Positions 1-5,248 of a DNA stretch of 7,761 nucleotides are shown here, one piece after another. This DNA is from Clostridiales bacterium. GTDB lineage: Bacteria > Bacillota > Clostridia > Lachnospirales > Lachnospiraceae. Every line of letters begins with the position of its first letter. Positions within the stretch are counted from its first letter, which is position 1. The notes under the pieces were generated by a model. It was not told the origin of the DNA. It did no database searches and was given only the letters and a program-made list of their open reading frames with translations. The position numbers and the translations under genes were made by a program. The stretch is taken from the NCBI GenBank assembly GCA_018369015.1, contig JAGZDD010000179.1, forward strand, positions 1-7,761, in the 5' to 3' direction.

Positions 1-84
1 TCTGCGCCGACCGAAGCGGAGCGTAGACCGCAAGACGTCCGGTGGACGTCTGTTCTGCGCCGACCGAAGCGGAGCGTAGACCGC
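1..84. repeat. Two 31-bp direct copies of a GC-rich repeat with a hairpin between them
   Basis: Bases 1-31 and 54-84 are identical 31-mers (core CGACCGAAGCGGAGCGTAGA). Between them, AGACGTCC (33-40) and GGACGTCT (44-51) form a perfect 8-bp inverted repeat with a 3-base loop. The reverse complement of a 22-base core recurs at 1833-1854 and a diverged copy lies at 1777-1801. The left copies lie downstream of the minus-strand LysR gene, the others downstream of the plus-strand PhzB-like gene. Bases 85-182 contain a small dyad (TGATC 146-150, GATCA 155-159), no coding sequence I can support and no clear T-tract terminator. I infer an intergenic REP-like family; its function is unknown. Confidence 0.8.
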
Positions 85-182
85 CAGGGAGCCTTCCGCT
101 GCGCGAAGATACGCATTGTGGCGGGTCCATCCTATAGGAGCGCAGTGATCATGGGATCATAGCTAGGAAAGGGGGCCAGCCG

Positions 183-1052
183 TTACTGTCCGCTAAAGTC
201 AAGCCGTACCTGCCGGATAAAGGCTTTGACAGCCGGAGAAGCATTTTCCATAGAAGGCAGGGCAATGCCAAAAGATACTGGGCGTATATTTTTTATTGTC
301 GGATAATCGCGGATAAATCCAGGAGGCAGTGTTGTGGATGTGAGTATGCCAATTCCAAAGCCGCTTTGGACAAAGGCGATGAGCGTATTAATATCGCTAA
401 TCGTATAGGCAATCTGGCTGCGGATGCCGGATCTGTCAATAAGACTTTGAAAATGCAGGTCACTTTCCCAGGCCGGAATGATGAACGGATCGTTGGGAAA
501 TGCATCAAAACCTAGGGATTTTTTATGAATCAGCGGATGGCTGTCCGGTAGAATGAATATAAAATAGCTGTCAGTCAGAGGAATAAAATCAAGCTGTTTG
601 GCCGCGGGACGGTCCATAAATGCCAGGTCCAGGCAGCCAGACATAAGATCCTCTGAAAGCTTTGGGTATGGTGTCAGTACAGGGGTGATGGAGATTTCGG
701 GATAAAGCTTCTGCATTTTTTTTATAAGCCCAGGTAGAAAACGGGCAATGGCAATCTGGAGGCCTCCGAGCTGGATATGGCCGCCAAAGAGGCTGCCAAA
801 GGCTGCAGCTGCTTCCTTTAACTCCTGGTCTGCGTCCAGCACCTTTTTAACTGCTGGAAGAATAGACTGGCCGGCAGGGGTGAGCGTTATCTTGGATTTA
901 CTCCGGGTAAACAGCAAAAGGCCGAGGTCATCTTCAAGACTGGAAATTGCATAGCTGACACTTGAAGGCGTCTGATTCAGAGACAATGCAGCTTTGCGCA
1001 TACTCTCATGCCGGGCGACCTCAATAAAGGTTTTATATTTAGAAATAGACAT
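183..1052 (-). CDS. LysR-family transcriptional regulator
   Basis: This encodes a 289-aa DNA-binding regulator of typical LysR length. Residues 3-62 form the winged helix-turn-helix (AAxxLNQTPSSVSYAISSLE, then the LGLLLFTR and LTPAG segments). A linker helix runs to about residue 87, and residues 91-289 form the two-lobed effector-binding domain, with IQLGGLQIA, a Y-P-E-I segment near 117-120, LDLAFMD at 141-147 and a GFGIGIL segment near 231-237. The start at 1052 is chosen because GGAGG (1061-1065 on the opposite strand) lies 8 bases upstream. A longer open frame to 1271 adds 73 low-complexity residues and would overlap the divergent gene. The gene is divergent from the PhzA/B-like gene with a 203-bp shared intergenic region, so control of that gene and of itself is the expected role. 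The inducer cannot be inferred. The family call is firm; the specific target is inference. Confidence 0.95.
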   Translation of the reverse strand: MSISKYKTFIEVARHESMRKAALSLNQTPSSVSYAISSLEDDLGLLLFTRSKSKITLTPAGQSILPAVKKVLDADQELKEAAAAFGSLFGGHIQLGGLQIAIARFLPGLIKKMQKLYPEISITPVLTPYPKLSEDLMSGCLDLAFMDRPAAKQLDFIPLTDSYFIFILPDSHPLIHKKSLGFDAFPNDPFIIPAWESDLHFQSLIDRSGIRSQIAYTISDINTLIAFVQSGFGIGILTSTTLPPGFIRDYPTIKNIRPVSFGIALPSMENASPAVKAFIRQVRLDFSGQ

Positions 1053-1107
1053 AAGGGATACCTCCATGTGAAAATCAAAGCCGGATGGCTGGATAGTTAC
1101 GTATTTT

Positions 1108-1136
1108 ATTATAGCAATGTTATGTGCAGGAGAAAA
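1108..1136 (-). promoter_or_regulatory. Probable promoter of the LysR gene (extended -10)
   Basis: On the minus strand a perfect TATAAT (1108-1113) is preceded by TGC, giving an extended -10. A weak -35-like TTTTCT lies at 1131-1136 with 17-bp spacing. It sits 56 bases upstream of the chosen start. AATGTT (1116-1121) and AACATT (1141-1146) form a 6-bp inverted repeat overlapping it, a possible autoregulatory site. No equally convincing plus-strand promoter was found for the divergent gene; TATAAA at 1226-1231 lacks a -35, which would suit activator-dependent transcription. Confidence 0.6.
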
Positions 1137-1255
1137 CAGCAACATTTGAGTTTTAATAAATAGGTGTCTGTCAGGAGCATGAACTATAGATAGACGTTGG
1201 AATAGAAGGTTTTTGTGCCTGGCATTATAAATAAATGGTAGTAGGAGGAATAAAA

Positions 1256-1708
1256 ATGAGTACACCGACATTTGTATTAAGTAAGGAAGATGAGGAGCTT
1301 CGCCAGAAAAATTATGAACTGGTTGTAAAATTTATGAGCCTGTCAGGCCCGGACAGAAATATTGGCCGTAAACCGCTGCTGGCCGAGGACGGTAAGGCCG
1401 TAATGGCATTTACTCAGTCGGGGATTCCCCATGCATCCAATATGCCTGAGTGGAACGAGGCCACTGCAAGAGATTTCCCTAATTGGGGCTATCCGGAATT
1501 TGAAATTTTTATGACCCAGTACCCGGATAAATTTTGGGGAAATGTGACAAGCCGCGGCGCTTTTGGCGACGGAGAAATTAAGGACGGAAAAATGTATACC
1601 TATTACGAATGTAAAGACGGAAAGATTTCTTTGTATATGGAGATTTATAATCCGATTGGGGAAGCGCCCTCTGTTTCTAAGGAACAAAAAGAACGGGGAG
1701 AAATTTAA
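1256..1708 (+). CDS. PhzA/PhzB-like NTF2-fold protein
   Basis: This is a 150-aa soluble protein with no signal peptide or membrane segment. Recalled from memory, it resembles the PhzA/PhzB family: an N-terminal helix with LRQKNYELVVKFM (15-27), GPDR (31-34), LLAEDG (41-46), DFPNW (73-77), DKFWGNV (91-97) and a C-terminal strand KDGKISLYMEIYNP (120-133). In phenazine makers PhzA/B are NTF2-like and act on the aminoketone condensation step. The acidic residue near the end of that domain appears kept (E129), but the His and Ser I recall from the active site appear to align with Trp66 and Thr70. A different substrate is therefore likely, and no other phz genes are present. The start is set by AGGAGG at 1243-1248, 7 bases upstream; an ATG at 1235 lies before that site. 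Divergent LysR is the probable regulator. The family call is fairly good; the reaction is unknown. Confidence 0.75.
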   Translation: MSTPTFVLSKEDEELRQKNYELVVKFMSLSGPDRNIGRKPLLAEDGKAVMAFTQSGIPHASNMPEWNEATARDFPNWGYPEFEIFMTQYPDKFWGNVTSRGAFGDGEIKDGKMYTYYECKDGKISLYMEIYNPIGEAPSVSKEQKERGEI

Positions 1709-1717
1709 ATTTTCATG

Positions 1718-1732
1718 CCGCGCTGGGCGCGG
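1718..1732 (+). other. Short GC hairpin after the PhzB-like gene
   Basis: CCGCGC (1718-1723) and GCGCGG (1727-1732) pair perfectly around a TGG loop, 9 bases after the stop codon at 1706-1708. No T-run follows, so it is not a canonical intrinsic terminator. It may protect the 3' end of the mRNA or belong to the repeat region that follows. Confidence 0.5.
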
Positions 1733-1776
1733 TTCCACCATGCATGAAAGCCAGGATTGCTCCGTGCCTGCGGCAA

Positions 1777-1880
1777 TCTACGCTGCCGCTCCGGTCGGTG
1801 CTTAACAAGCAAGCGGTCTACGTTAAACGCGTGGTCTACGCTCCGCTTCGGTCGTTGCTGTGTGCCACTGGCACGCAGCA
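1777..1880 (+). repeat. Degenerate GC-rich repeat cluster with hairpin
   Basis: Bases 1833-1854 are the exact reverse complement of the 22-base core of the repeats at 1-31 and 54-84. Bases 1777-1801 are a diverged copy (TCTACGCTGCCGCTCCGGTC), and GCGGTCTACG at 1813-1822 is a partial copy. TGCTGTGTGCC (1856-1866) and GGCACGCAGCA (1870-1880) form an 11-bp hairpin with one G-T pair and a 3-base loop. AGCAACACCGGC then occurs twice, beginning near 1877 and near 1893. The short open frames here are out of register with any gene-like composition and I do not consider them coding. Confidence 0.7.
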
Positions 1881-1976
1881 ACACCGGCGCTTAGCAACAC
1901 CGGCACGCAGCGCTGCACTTTCCGTTGCCTAGCGGCAACTCGTGCTCATACTTTGGGGTTATCAAATGTGCATACA

Positions 1977-2043
1977 CAGGGGCAAGTAAACTTGCCCCTG
2001 CGCCTGCCTACTTGATAGCTTTCATAGTAACTATTTGGTTACT
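1977..2043 (+). other. Two consecutive hairpins upstream of the terminator
   Basis: CAGGGGCAAG (1977-1986) and CTTGCCCCTG (1991-2000) form a perfect 10-bp stem with a TAAA loop. AGTAAC (2026-2031) and GTTACT (2038-2043) form a 6-bp stem with a 6-base loop. Neither is followed by a T-run. Together with the terminator at 2052-2087 they insulate the PhzB-like unit from the thiolase unit. Confidence 0.6.
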
Positions 2044-2051
2044 TGTTGATT

Positions 2052-2087
2052 AAAAAAAGACACTTTTGAAGAAAGGTGTCTTTTTTT
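2052..2087 (+). terminator. Strong intrinsic terminator, probably bidirectional
   Basis: AAAAAAAGACAC (2052-2063) pairs perfectly with GTGTCTTTTTTT (2076-2087). The stem extends inward by one T-G and three T-A pairs to a GAAG tetraloop, giving about 16 bp. A-runs and T-runs at opposite ends allow termination on either strand. It separates the PhzB-like unit from the promoters of the thiolase unit. Confidence 0.9.
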
Positions 2088-2097
2088 AAAACAGGTA

Positions 2098-2126
2098 TTG
2101 CAAAAAATGTTATAGAGGTGTATAAT
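2098..2126 (+). promoter_or_regulatory. Sigma-A-type promoter upstream of the thiolase region
   Basis: TTGCAA (2098-2103) and a perfect TATAAT (2121-2126) are separated by 17 bp, directly after the terminator. Transcription would begin near 2133 and run through the remnant at 2126-2263 and the sigma-54-like site into the thiolase gene, giving a leader of roughly 270 bases. Confidence 0.7.
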
Positions 2127-2263
2127 GGTTCGCAGAGATTGACAAAAAAATATCAATCTTGAGCAAAGAAAAAGGTGCCAACCATCCTGTTTGGATCATT
2201 AATAAGGGAGATGAAAGTCCTGGTGATATGACAGAGCGGGAAATCCTGCCCGAAGGATTATAA
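2126..2263 (+). pseudogene. Possible 3' remnant of a coding sequence (45 codons, unrecognised)
   Basis: One plus-strand frame is open from just after a TAA at 2123-2125 to a TAA at 2261-2263. It reads like real protein, with segments SILSKEKGANHPVWIINKGD and SPGDMTEREILPEGL. There is no ATG near the front, no ribosome binding site, and its start lies on the -10 element at 2121-2126. The plausible reading is the surviving C-terminal end of a gene whose front was lost, later used as regulatory DNA. I do not recognise the family. It could also be a chance open frame or a small protein starting at TTG 2159. Confidence 0.3.
2136..2159 (+). promoter_or_regulatory. Perfect 7-bp dyad, candidate activator or operator site
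   Basis: AGATTGA (2136-2142) and TCAATCT (2153-2159) are perfect inverted half-sites separated by 10 bases. The centre lies about 145 bp upstream of the predicted sigma-54 start near 2294, a usual distance for an enhancer-binding-protein site, and the N10 spacing resembles known sites of that class. It also lies just downstream of the TATAAT at 2121-2126, where a repressor could act. The sequence is seen; the role is inferred. Confidence 0.45.
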
Positions 2264-2266
2264 AAA

Positions 2267-2283
2267 CTGGCATGATTTTTGCT
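2267..2283 (+). promoter_or_regulatory. Candidate sigma-54 (-24/-12) promoter for the thiolase gene
   Basis: CTGGCATGATTTTTGCT fits the sigma-54 pattern TGGCAC-N5-TTGCW with one deviation (CAT for CAC). The invariant GG (2269-2270) and GC (2281-2282) are separated by exactly 10 bases. The start would be near 2294, leaving a leader of about 110 bases. The caution is that TGC-TATAAT (TATAAT 2283-2288) overlaps the -12 element and could instead be an extended -10 for sigma-A. A 6-bp inverted repeat, AATCCT (2242-2247) and AGGATT (2255-2260), lies just upstream. Confidence 0.6.
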
Positions 2284-2299
2284 ATAATTTTTAACGAGT

Positions 2300-2367
2300 A
2301 ATTCTTTATTCAGAGAATTTCTTGAAAAACGATGCAGCCACTTTGATTTTGACATGGCTTTATCGTT
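2300..2367 (+). promoter_or_regulatory. Structured leader of the thiolase mRNA
   Basis: Two hairpins lie in the leader. AATTCT (2300-2305) pairs with AGAATT (2314-2319). AACGAT plus AGCCA (2328-2333, 2336-2340) pairs with TGGCT plus ATCGTT (2355-2359, 2362-2367) around a 2x2 internal loop. The ribosome binding site at 2391-2396 stays outside both. I do not recognise a known riboswitch. Confidence 0.4.
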
Positions 2368-2403
2368 ACAACCTTACCAAGTATGATTAAAGGAGAGATT
2401 AAG

Positions 2404-3582
2404 ATGAAAGAGATCGTTATTGCAAGTGCGTGCAGAACAGCTATTGGCAGTTATGGCGGAACATTAAAGAGCGTTCCTGCTGCTGATCTTGGTGCAGCCG
2501 TTGTTAAAGAAGCTGTACACAGAGCCGGGATCAAGCCAGAGCAGGTAGATGAGGTTATTTTTGGTGATGTGCTTCAGGCTGGCCTTGGCCAGAATGTGGC
2601 ACGGCAGGTGTCTATCAAGGCTGGACTTCCTATTGAATGCACAGCTATGACGATTAACATTGTGTGCGGTTCTGGCCTTAAGGCTGTTGCATTAGCAGCA
2701 AACCAGATTATTGCCGGGGAATCTGAGATCGTTGTATGCGGCGGTACAGAAAATATGAGCGCAGCTCCTTATGCTGTTCCAACAGCACGCTGGGGAGCCA
2801 GAATGAACAATGTTCAGATGATAGATATTACAGTAAACGATGGCCTTTGGGACGCATTTAATAATTATCACATGGGCATTACTGCTGAAAATGTTGCTGA
2901 ACAGTATGGGCTGACAAGAGAAATGCAGGATGAATTTGCCGTAAGAAGCCAGAATAGAGCGGAAGCTGCAATCAAGGCCGGCAAATTTAAAGATGAAATT
3001 GTTCCGATTACCATTCCCCAGAGAAAAGGCGATCCGATTGTATTTGATACCGATGAATTTCCTAAATTTGGTTCTGCAATGGAAAAGGTTGCAAAGCTTC
3101 GCCCGGCATTTAAGAAGGACGGCACAGTGACTGCTGCCAATGCCTCCGGTATTAACGATGGCGCTGCCGCCTTAGTTGTTATGTCTAAAGAAAAGGCAGA
3201 AGAACTGGGAATTAAGCCTCTGGCTACAATCGTTTCCTATGCAACGGCAGGCGTAGATCCGAAGATTATGGGTGTAGGCCCTGTTCCCGCAACAAGAAAG
3301 GCACTTGCAAAAGCCGGGCTTGACATTAAAGATATGGATCTTGTAGAGGCAAATGAAGCTTTTGCTGCTCAGTCCTTAGCAGTTGCCCATGACTTAGGTC
3401 TTGATATGGAAAAGACAAATGTCAATGGCGGAGCCATTGCACTTGGCCATCCTGTAGGCGCATCCGGCGCAAGAATCCTTGTGACACTGCTCCATGAAAT
3501 GGAAAAACGCGATTCTAAATATGGCCTTGCCACACTGTGCATCGGCGGCGGTCAGGGCCAGGCTTTGATTGTTAAGAGATAA
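2404..3582 (+). CDS. thlA: Acetyl-CoA C-acetyltransferase (thiolase)
   Basis: This 392-aa cytosolic thiolase is the standard length for the biosynthetic type. It interconverts two acetyl-CoA with acetoacetyl-CoA plus CoA. The nucleophile is C88 in NIVCGSG. The NEAF motif is at 317-320, GHPVGASGARI begins with G348 and the catalytic H349, and C379 lies in CIGGGQG. All active-site motifs are intact. The start at 2404 follows AGGAGA (2391-2396); an in-frame ATG at 2383 precedes that site and would put it inside the gene. It is followed, after a 320-bp gap, by the two CoA-transferase subunits, so its likely job is splitting or forming acetoacetyl-CoA in the same pathway. Upstream are a sigma-A-type and a sigma-54-type promoter. 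No obvious T-tract terminator follows. atoB would be an equally fair symbol. Confidence 0.95.
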   Translation: MKEIVIASACRTAIGSYGGTLKSVPAADLGAAVVKEAVHRAGIKPEQVDEVIFGDVLQAGLGQNVARQVSIKAGLPIECTAMTINIVCGSGLKAVALAANQIIAGESEIVVCGGTENMSAAPYAVPTARWGARMNNVQMIDITVNDGLWDAFNNYHMGITAENVAEQYGLTREMQDEFAVRSQNRAEAAIKAGKFKDEIVPITIPQRKGDPIVFDTDEFPKFGSAMEKVAKLRPAFKKDGTVTAANASGINDGAAALVVMSKEKAEELGIKPLATIVSYATAGVDPKIMGVGPVPATRKALAKAGLDIKDMDLVEANEAFAAQSLAVAHDLGLDMEKTNVNGGAIALGHPVGASGARILVTLLHEMEKRDSKYGLATLCIGGGQGQALIVKR

Positions 3583-3630
3583 TCGTTGCCGTTTACCAGT
3601 TCAGCCGGTGAGCACAGCGGCAGATAATGG

Positions 3631-3659
3631 TTGAATCATTTCCGTGAATATCGTATAAT
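3631..3659 (+). promoter_or_regulatory. Promoter of the CoA-transferase genes
   Basis: TTGAAT (3631-3636) and a perfect TATAAT (3654-3659) are separated by 17 bp, giving a start near 3666. It sits 49 bases after the thiolase stop codon, so the CoA-transferase genes can be transcribed apart from the thiolase. The leader would be about 237 bases, most of it the palindromic element at 3671-3834. Confidence 0.75.
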
Positions 3660-3670
3660 GATAGAAAATC

Positions 3671-3834
3671 GTAATTATTCAGCCGTACATCTCGGATTTG
3701 CGCAGCTAACCGCCGCAGATGCGGCTAAATCCTCGATTCGGGCTAAATGCCTTAGTCTTGTGATGGCAAAAAACCTCTGCAAGCAAGCTTGCGCTGGATT
3801 TTTGCCATCATCAGCCGCACGGCTGAATAGTTAC
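3671..3834. mobile_element. MITE-like palindromic element in the CoA-transferase leader
   Basis: GTAATTATTCAGCCGT (3671-3686) and ACGGCTGAATAGTTAC (3819-3834) are 16-bp inverted ends with one mismatch (a G-T pair in RNA). AGAAAAT flanks the element at 3663-3669 and 3835-3841, resembling a target duplication with one extra base on the left. Inside are GCCGC-AGAT-GCGGC (3712-3725), outer arms GGATTT (3694-3699) and AAATCC (3727-3732), and a 12-bp perfect stem TGATGGCAAAAA (3761-3772) with TTTTTGCCATCA (3799-3810) whose interior pairs further. There is no transposase. As RNA it would fold into a three-way junction. It could be a non-autonomous transposon, a genomic repeat, or a leader RNA regulator. 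A 70-codon open frame across it is not credible as a gene. Confidence 0.55.
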
Positions 3835-3843
3835 AGAAAATAA

Positions 3844-3880
3844 GTGGCAGTATTCCGGCAAGTGCCAGGGATGCTGCCAC
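3844..3880 (+). promoter_or_regulatory. Long hairpin just before the CoA-transferase ribosome binding site
   Basis: GTGGCAGTATTCCGGC (3844-3859) pairs with 3864-3880 through 16 base pairs, two of them G-T, with one bulged A and an AAGT loop. It ends 10 bases before AGGAG (3891-3895). No T-run follows, so termination is unlikely. mRNA 5'-end protection, processing, or spacing of the ribosome binding site from upstream structure are plausible. Confidence 0.6.
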
Positions 3881-3902
3881 GAAAAGAAAAAGGAGAGCAG
3901 AT

Positions 3903-4601
3903 ATGTCAAAAGCACATCAGATTACAGTTGCCGAAGCGGCAGCGCTTGTAAAAGACGGTATGACTGTGATGGTTGGCGGTTTTATGGCCAACGGAACACC
4001 AGAACCGATTATCGACGAACTTGTAAAAACCGGGGTTAAAAATTTAACAATTATCTGCAACGACGCCGGCTGGGGAAGAAAGAAAAATAAAGAAACCGGC
4101 GAATATGAAGGCCAGGCCCGCGGTGTTGGAAAATTAATTGAAAATCACCAGGTTAAGAAGGTGATCGCTTCTCATGTTGGTTTAAATCCAGAATTTGGCG
4201 ACCAGTATAAAGAAGGCGTGACAGAGATGGAACTTGTTCCCCAGGGAACATTGGCAGAGCGTATCCGCTGCGGCGGCAATGGCCTGGGCGGTTTTTATAC
4301 ACCGACCGGTGTAGGCACAGTCATTGCAGAGGGCAAGGAATCTAAAGTCATTGATGGCATTGAATATATTCTGGAAAAGCCTCTTCATGCAGATGTTGCG
4401 CTGATTGGCGGACATATTGTGGATAAGAAGGGAAATACCCGCTATATTGGTTCTGAAAGAAATTTTAATATTGTTATGGCTACGGCGGCGGATACAGTCA
4501 TTGTTCATGGCGACAAGATTGTAGAGGCCGGCGAAATTGGTGCAAACTATGTGGAGACACCGGGGATTTTTGTAGATTACATTGTCGGAGGTGAAGAATA
4601 A
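3903..4601 (+). CDS. atoD: 3-oxoacid (acetoacetate/butyrate-type) CoA-transferase, subunit A
   Basis: This is the 232-aa alpha subunit of a family I CoA-transferase, a cytosolic enzyme that moves CoA between acetoacetyl-CoA or other short acyl-CoAs and acetate or butyrate. Residues 18-33 (DGMTVMVGGFMANGTP) match the family signature D-G-x2-hydrophobic3-GGF-x3-G-x-P. NDAG (53-56), SHVGLNPEF (90-98) and the C-terminal GNTRYIGSERNFN (177-189) are also typical. It is slightly longer than E. coli AtoD, with a charged loop around 58-72. The start follows AGGAG (3891-3895) by 7 bases. The stop codon shares one base with the start of the beta-subunit gene, so the subunits are translationally coupled. 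The neighbouring thiolase supports acetoacetate metabolism. ctfA is an alternative symbol; exact substrate preference cannot be read from sequence. Confidence 0.92.
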   Translation: MSKAHQITVAEAAALVKDGMTVMVGGFMANGTPEPIIDELVKTGVKNLTIICNDAGWGRKKNKETGEYEGQARGVGKLIENHQVKKVIASHVGLNPEFGDQYKEGVTEMELVPQGTLAERIRCGGNGLGGFYTPTGVGTVIAEGKESKVIDGIEYILEKPLHADVALIGGHIVDKKGNTRYIGSERNFNIVMATAADTVIVHGDKIVEAGEIGANYVETPGIFVDYIVGGEE

Positions 4602-5248
4602 TGACAGATATAAAGAATTTTATTGCAGCTCGTGTTGCTAAGGAATTACATGACGGTGACATTGTCAACTTAGGCATTGGCCTTCCGACATTGATTCCGG
4701 CACATCTTGATCCTTCCGCCCATATTATTCTTCAGTCTGAAAATGGCTTTGTCGGCTTAAAGCCTGTGGAAAAAGGCAAGGAAGATCCTCATGTTGTTAA
4801 TGCCGGCGGCGTATATGCAGGTATTGCTGACGACGGCGCTTTCTTTGACAGTGCCACATCTTTCGCAATTATCCGCGGCGGCCATGTAGATGCGACTGTT
4901 TTGGGTTCTCTCCAGGTTGACGAAAAGGGGAACATTGCCAACTGGATTATTCCAGGGAAGATGGTTCCAGGTATGGGCGGAGCTATGGATCTTGTTGTAG
5001 GTGCTAAGAAAGTTATTGTTGCTATGGAGCATACAAACAGAGGCAAGCATAAAATCCTTAAGGAATGTACGCTTCCGCTGACGGCTAAAGGCCAGGTAAA
5101 TATGATTATTACCGAAATGGGCGTTATGGATGTAACCCCGGAAGGTATTGTTTTAAAAGAGTATAATCCAGAATTTACCGTTGAGCAGATCCAGGAAGCG
5201 ACCGAAGCGAAGCTTATTATTGCTGATGATTTAAAGCCAATGATCTGA
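4601..5248 (+). CDS. atoA: 3-oxoacid (acetoacetate/butyrate-type) CoA-transferase, subunit B
   Basis: This 215-aa beta subunit carries the catalytic residue. LQSENGFVG (44-52) matches the family signature, with E47 as the glutamate that forms the covalent acyl/CoA intermediate. GIGLPTLIP (25-33) and the GGAMDLVVGAKKVIVAMEHT stretch (126-145) are characteristic. The length is normal. Its ATG overlaps the TAA of subunit A by one base (TAATG), and its ribosome binding site GGAGGTG (4587-4593) lies inside the end of subunit A. Equal production of both subunits of the heteromeric enzyme is expected. No other transferase or decarboxylase gene follows in the window, so acetone formation is not indicated here. 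ctfB is an alternative symbol. Confidence 0.93.
   Translation: MTDIKNFIAARVAKELHDGDIVNLGIGLPTLIPAHLDPSAHIILQSENGFVGLKPVEKGKEDPHVVNAGGVYAGIADDGAFFDSATSFAIIRGGHVDATVLGSLQVDEKGNIANWIIPGKMVPGMGGAMDLVVGAKKVIVAMEHTNRGKHKILKECTLPLTAKGQVNMIITEMGVMDVTPEGIVLKEYNPEFTVEQIQEATEAKLIIADDLKPMI

Noticed and set aside
1..84. Possible CRISPR array
   Set aside because: There are only two copies, the intervening bases form a hairpin rather than a unique spacer, and related copies occur elsewhere as isolated repeats.
1108..1124. Possible sigma-54 promoter for the LysR gene
   Set aside because: The -12 GC is present but the -24 GG is replaced by GC; the site fits an extended -10 better.
1053..1271. N-terminal extension of the LysR frame to an ATG at 1271
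   Set aside because: It lacks a ribosome binding site, adds residues not typical of LysR proteins, covers the promoter and overlaps the divergent gene; ATG 1052 has GGAGG 8 bases upstream.
1718..1732. GC hairpin as terminator of the PhzB-like gene
   Set aside because: No T-run follows; the clear terminator is at 2052-2087.
1..1854. Composite transposon bounded by inverted repeats around the LysR/PhzB-like pair
   Set aside because: No transposase and no flanking target duplication is visible; the repeats are short and present in several degenerate copies.
1563..1932. Short plus-strand open frames of 80 and 62 codons after the PhzB-like gene
   Set aside because: One overlaps the PhzB-like gene in another frame and both run through GC-rich repeats; no ribosome binding site.
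2110..2355. 81-codon minus-strand open frame
   Set aside because: It covers the promoter and leader elements, has no ribosome binding site that I could see, and the opposite strand reads more like protein.
3631..3843. 70-codon plus-strand open frame in the thiolase/transferase gap
   Set aside because: It starts on the -35 element and runs through palindromic arms; no ribosome binding site and no protein-like pattern.
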